The notes beneath the pieces are model-generated. The model saw only the letters and a program-made list of their open reading frames with translations. It was not told where the DNA came from and searched no databases. A program made the position numbers and the translations under genes. From Shewanella sp. GD04112 (GTDB taxonomy: Bacteria; Pseudomonadota; Gammaproteobacteria; Enterobacterales; Shewanellaceae), in NCBI RefSeq assembly GCF_029835735.1, contig NZ_JAOEAL010000001.1, forward strand, positions 992,001-1,056,000: a stretch of 64,000 nucleotides of DNA, written 5' to 3'. Shown here in pieces: positions 63,428 to 64,000 of the stretch (position 1 is the stretch's first letter; the number at the start of each line of letters is the position of its first letter).

Positions 63428-64000
63428 GTGAATTCAAAAATGTTAGGCTCGATAGCCATTGTCGCAGGGACCGCCATTGGCGCAGGAATGTTAGCCTTAC
63501 CCTTAGCCACGGCCGCCTTAGGCATGGTGCCAGCCATTTTGTTAATGGTGGTGATTTGGGGCTTGTCAGCCTATACCTCATTGTTAATGCTTGAGATTAA
63601 CCTGCGCTCAGGCGTCGGTGATAACTTCCACGCCATCACGGGCAAACTCCTCGGCAAGAAAGGCCAAATGGTGCAAGGCGCTTCTTTTCTCAGCTTACTC
63701 TTTGCCTTAACGGCGGCGTATTTGACGGGCGGCTCATCGCTGTTAGTGCTTAAAGCCAAAAATATGTTCGACCTAGTGTTAGACAACCAACTGGCGGTCG
63801 TGCTGTTTACCTTAGTGCTGGGTGGATTTGCGGCCTTAGGGGTGGCTTGGGTCGATAAAGCCTCGCGCTTCTTGTTTTCGCTGATGATTTTATTACTGAT
63901 TGTGGTCGTGCTGTTTTTATTACCCGAAGTCAGTATCTCGAGTATGGCAACCAGTGCAGTGGCCGAGTCCATGACCAGCAGTTGGATGGCGGCGATTCCC
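63428..64000 (+). CDS. tyrP: Tyrosine-specific transporter TyrP-like, 3' end cut by window
   Basis: The first 191 codons of an aromatic amino acid permease. MLGSIAIVAGTAIGAGMLAL is the family's first helix with the GTxIGAGML substrate motif. Five helices are visible up to the window end. GTG 63428 with AGGA upstream is the start. Tyrosine as substrate is by family; other aromatic amino acids are possible. Confidence 0.9.
   Translation, partial: MNSKMLGSIAIVAGTAIGAGMLALPLATAALGMVPAILLMVVIWGLSAYTSLLMLEINLRSGVGDNFHAITGKLLGKKGQMVQGASFLSLLFALTAAYLTGGSSLLVLKAKNMFDLVLDNQLAVVLFTLVLGGFAALGVAWVDKASRFLFSLMILLLIVVVLFLLPEVSISSMATSAVAESMTSSWMAAIP

Noticed and set aside
1..64000. CRISPR array, tRNA, rRNA or prophage
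   Set aside because: No regularly spaced direct repeats, no cloverleaf or rRNA core sequences, and no phage structural genes were seen on reading through the window.

Overview
The window is a chromosomal segment of a gammaproteobacterium, almost certainly Shewanella. The reasons are the overall gene set (OMPLA phospholipase, ExeM-type nuclease, GbpA-type chitin-binding oxidase, TIGR03899 protein, HemG, several c-di-GMP and chemotaxis proteins), two proteins with GlyGly-CTERM tails, and the slyX/fkpA neighbourhood. The genus call comes from family knowledge; no search was run.

Layout. 1-5.1 kb: end of an unidentified gene, a complete IS4-family insertion sequence, an S41-peptidase-like protein and pldA. 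5.5-11.4 kb: sulfate assimilation and siroheme block cobA, cysD, cysN, an SLC13-type anion transporter with RCK_C domains, and cysC. 11.3-16.5 kb: a translationally coupled histidine kinase and REC/GGDEF-like/EAL regulator, then a TIGR03899 protein. 16.6-24.7 kb: MFS transporter, hemG, cytochrome b-like protein, DUF4382 lipoprotein, DsbA-like GlyGly-CTERM protein, J-domain protein, a frameshifted nitroreductase and an orphan sugar-type binding protein.

24.7-28.0 kb is the accessory region and the most interesting part. It holds a small array of integron gene cassettes with no integrase (a CALIN-type cluster). Five attC sites are read from sequence, four of them clear, plus one degenerate core site. 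The cassettes carry three unidentified proteins, a 33-residue membrane peptide, and one cassette without a credible protein that can fold as a branched RNA. Two copies of a hairpin-rich repeat bracket the array in opposite orientation.

28.0-46.0 kb: an amino acid ABC importer, a small envelope protein, a LysR regulator divergent from lrgA-lrgB, a GNAT acetyltransferase, a short CstA-family transporter, an OpgG/OpgD-family glucan protein, PitA, a DUF72 protein, a PAS-GAF-GGDEF cyclase, a chemoreceptor and an EAL phosphodiesterase. 46.0-53.7 kb: secreted M1 aminopeptidase, then a five-gene envelope operon (WD40 lipoprotein, slyX, peptide deformylase, COG3014 lipoprotein, lpoB) divergent from fkpA. 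54.3-64.0 kb: ExeM-like nuclease, small membrane proteins, a thioesterase, katB with a 17-codon leader ORF, a UPF0016 manganese exporter behind a yybP-ykoY riboswitch, the GbpA-like oxidase, and the 5' part of a TyrP-like permease cut by the window end.

Strong rho-independent terminators close most transcription units, several placed between convergent genes. No tRNA, rRNA or CRISPR array was seen.
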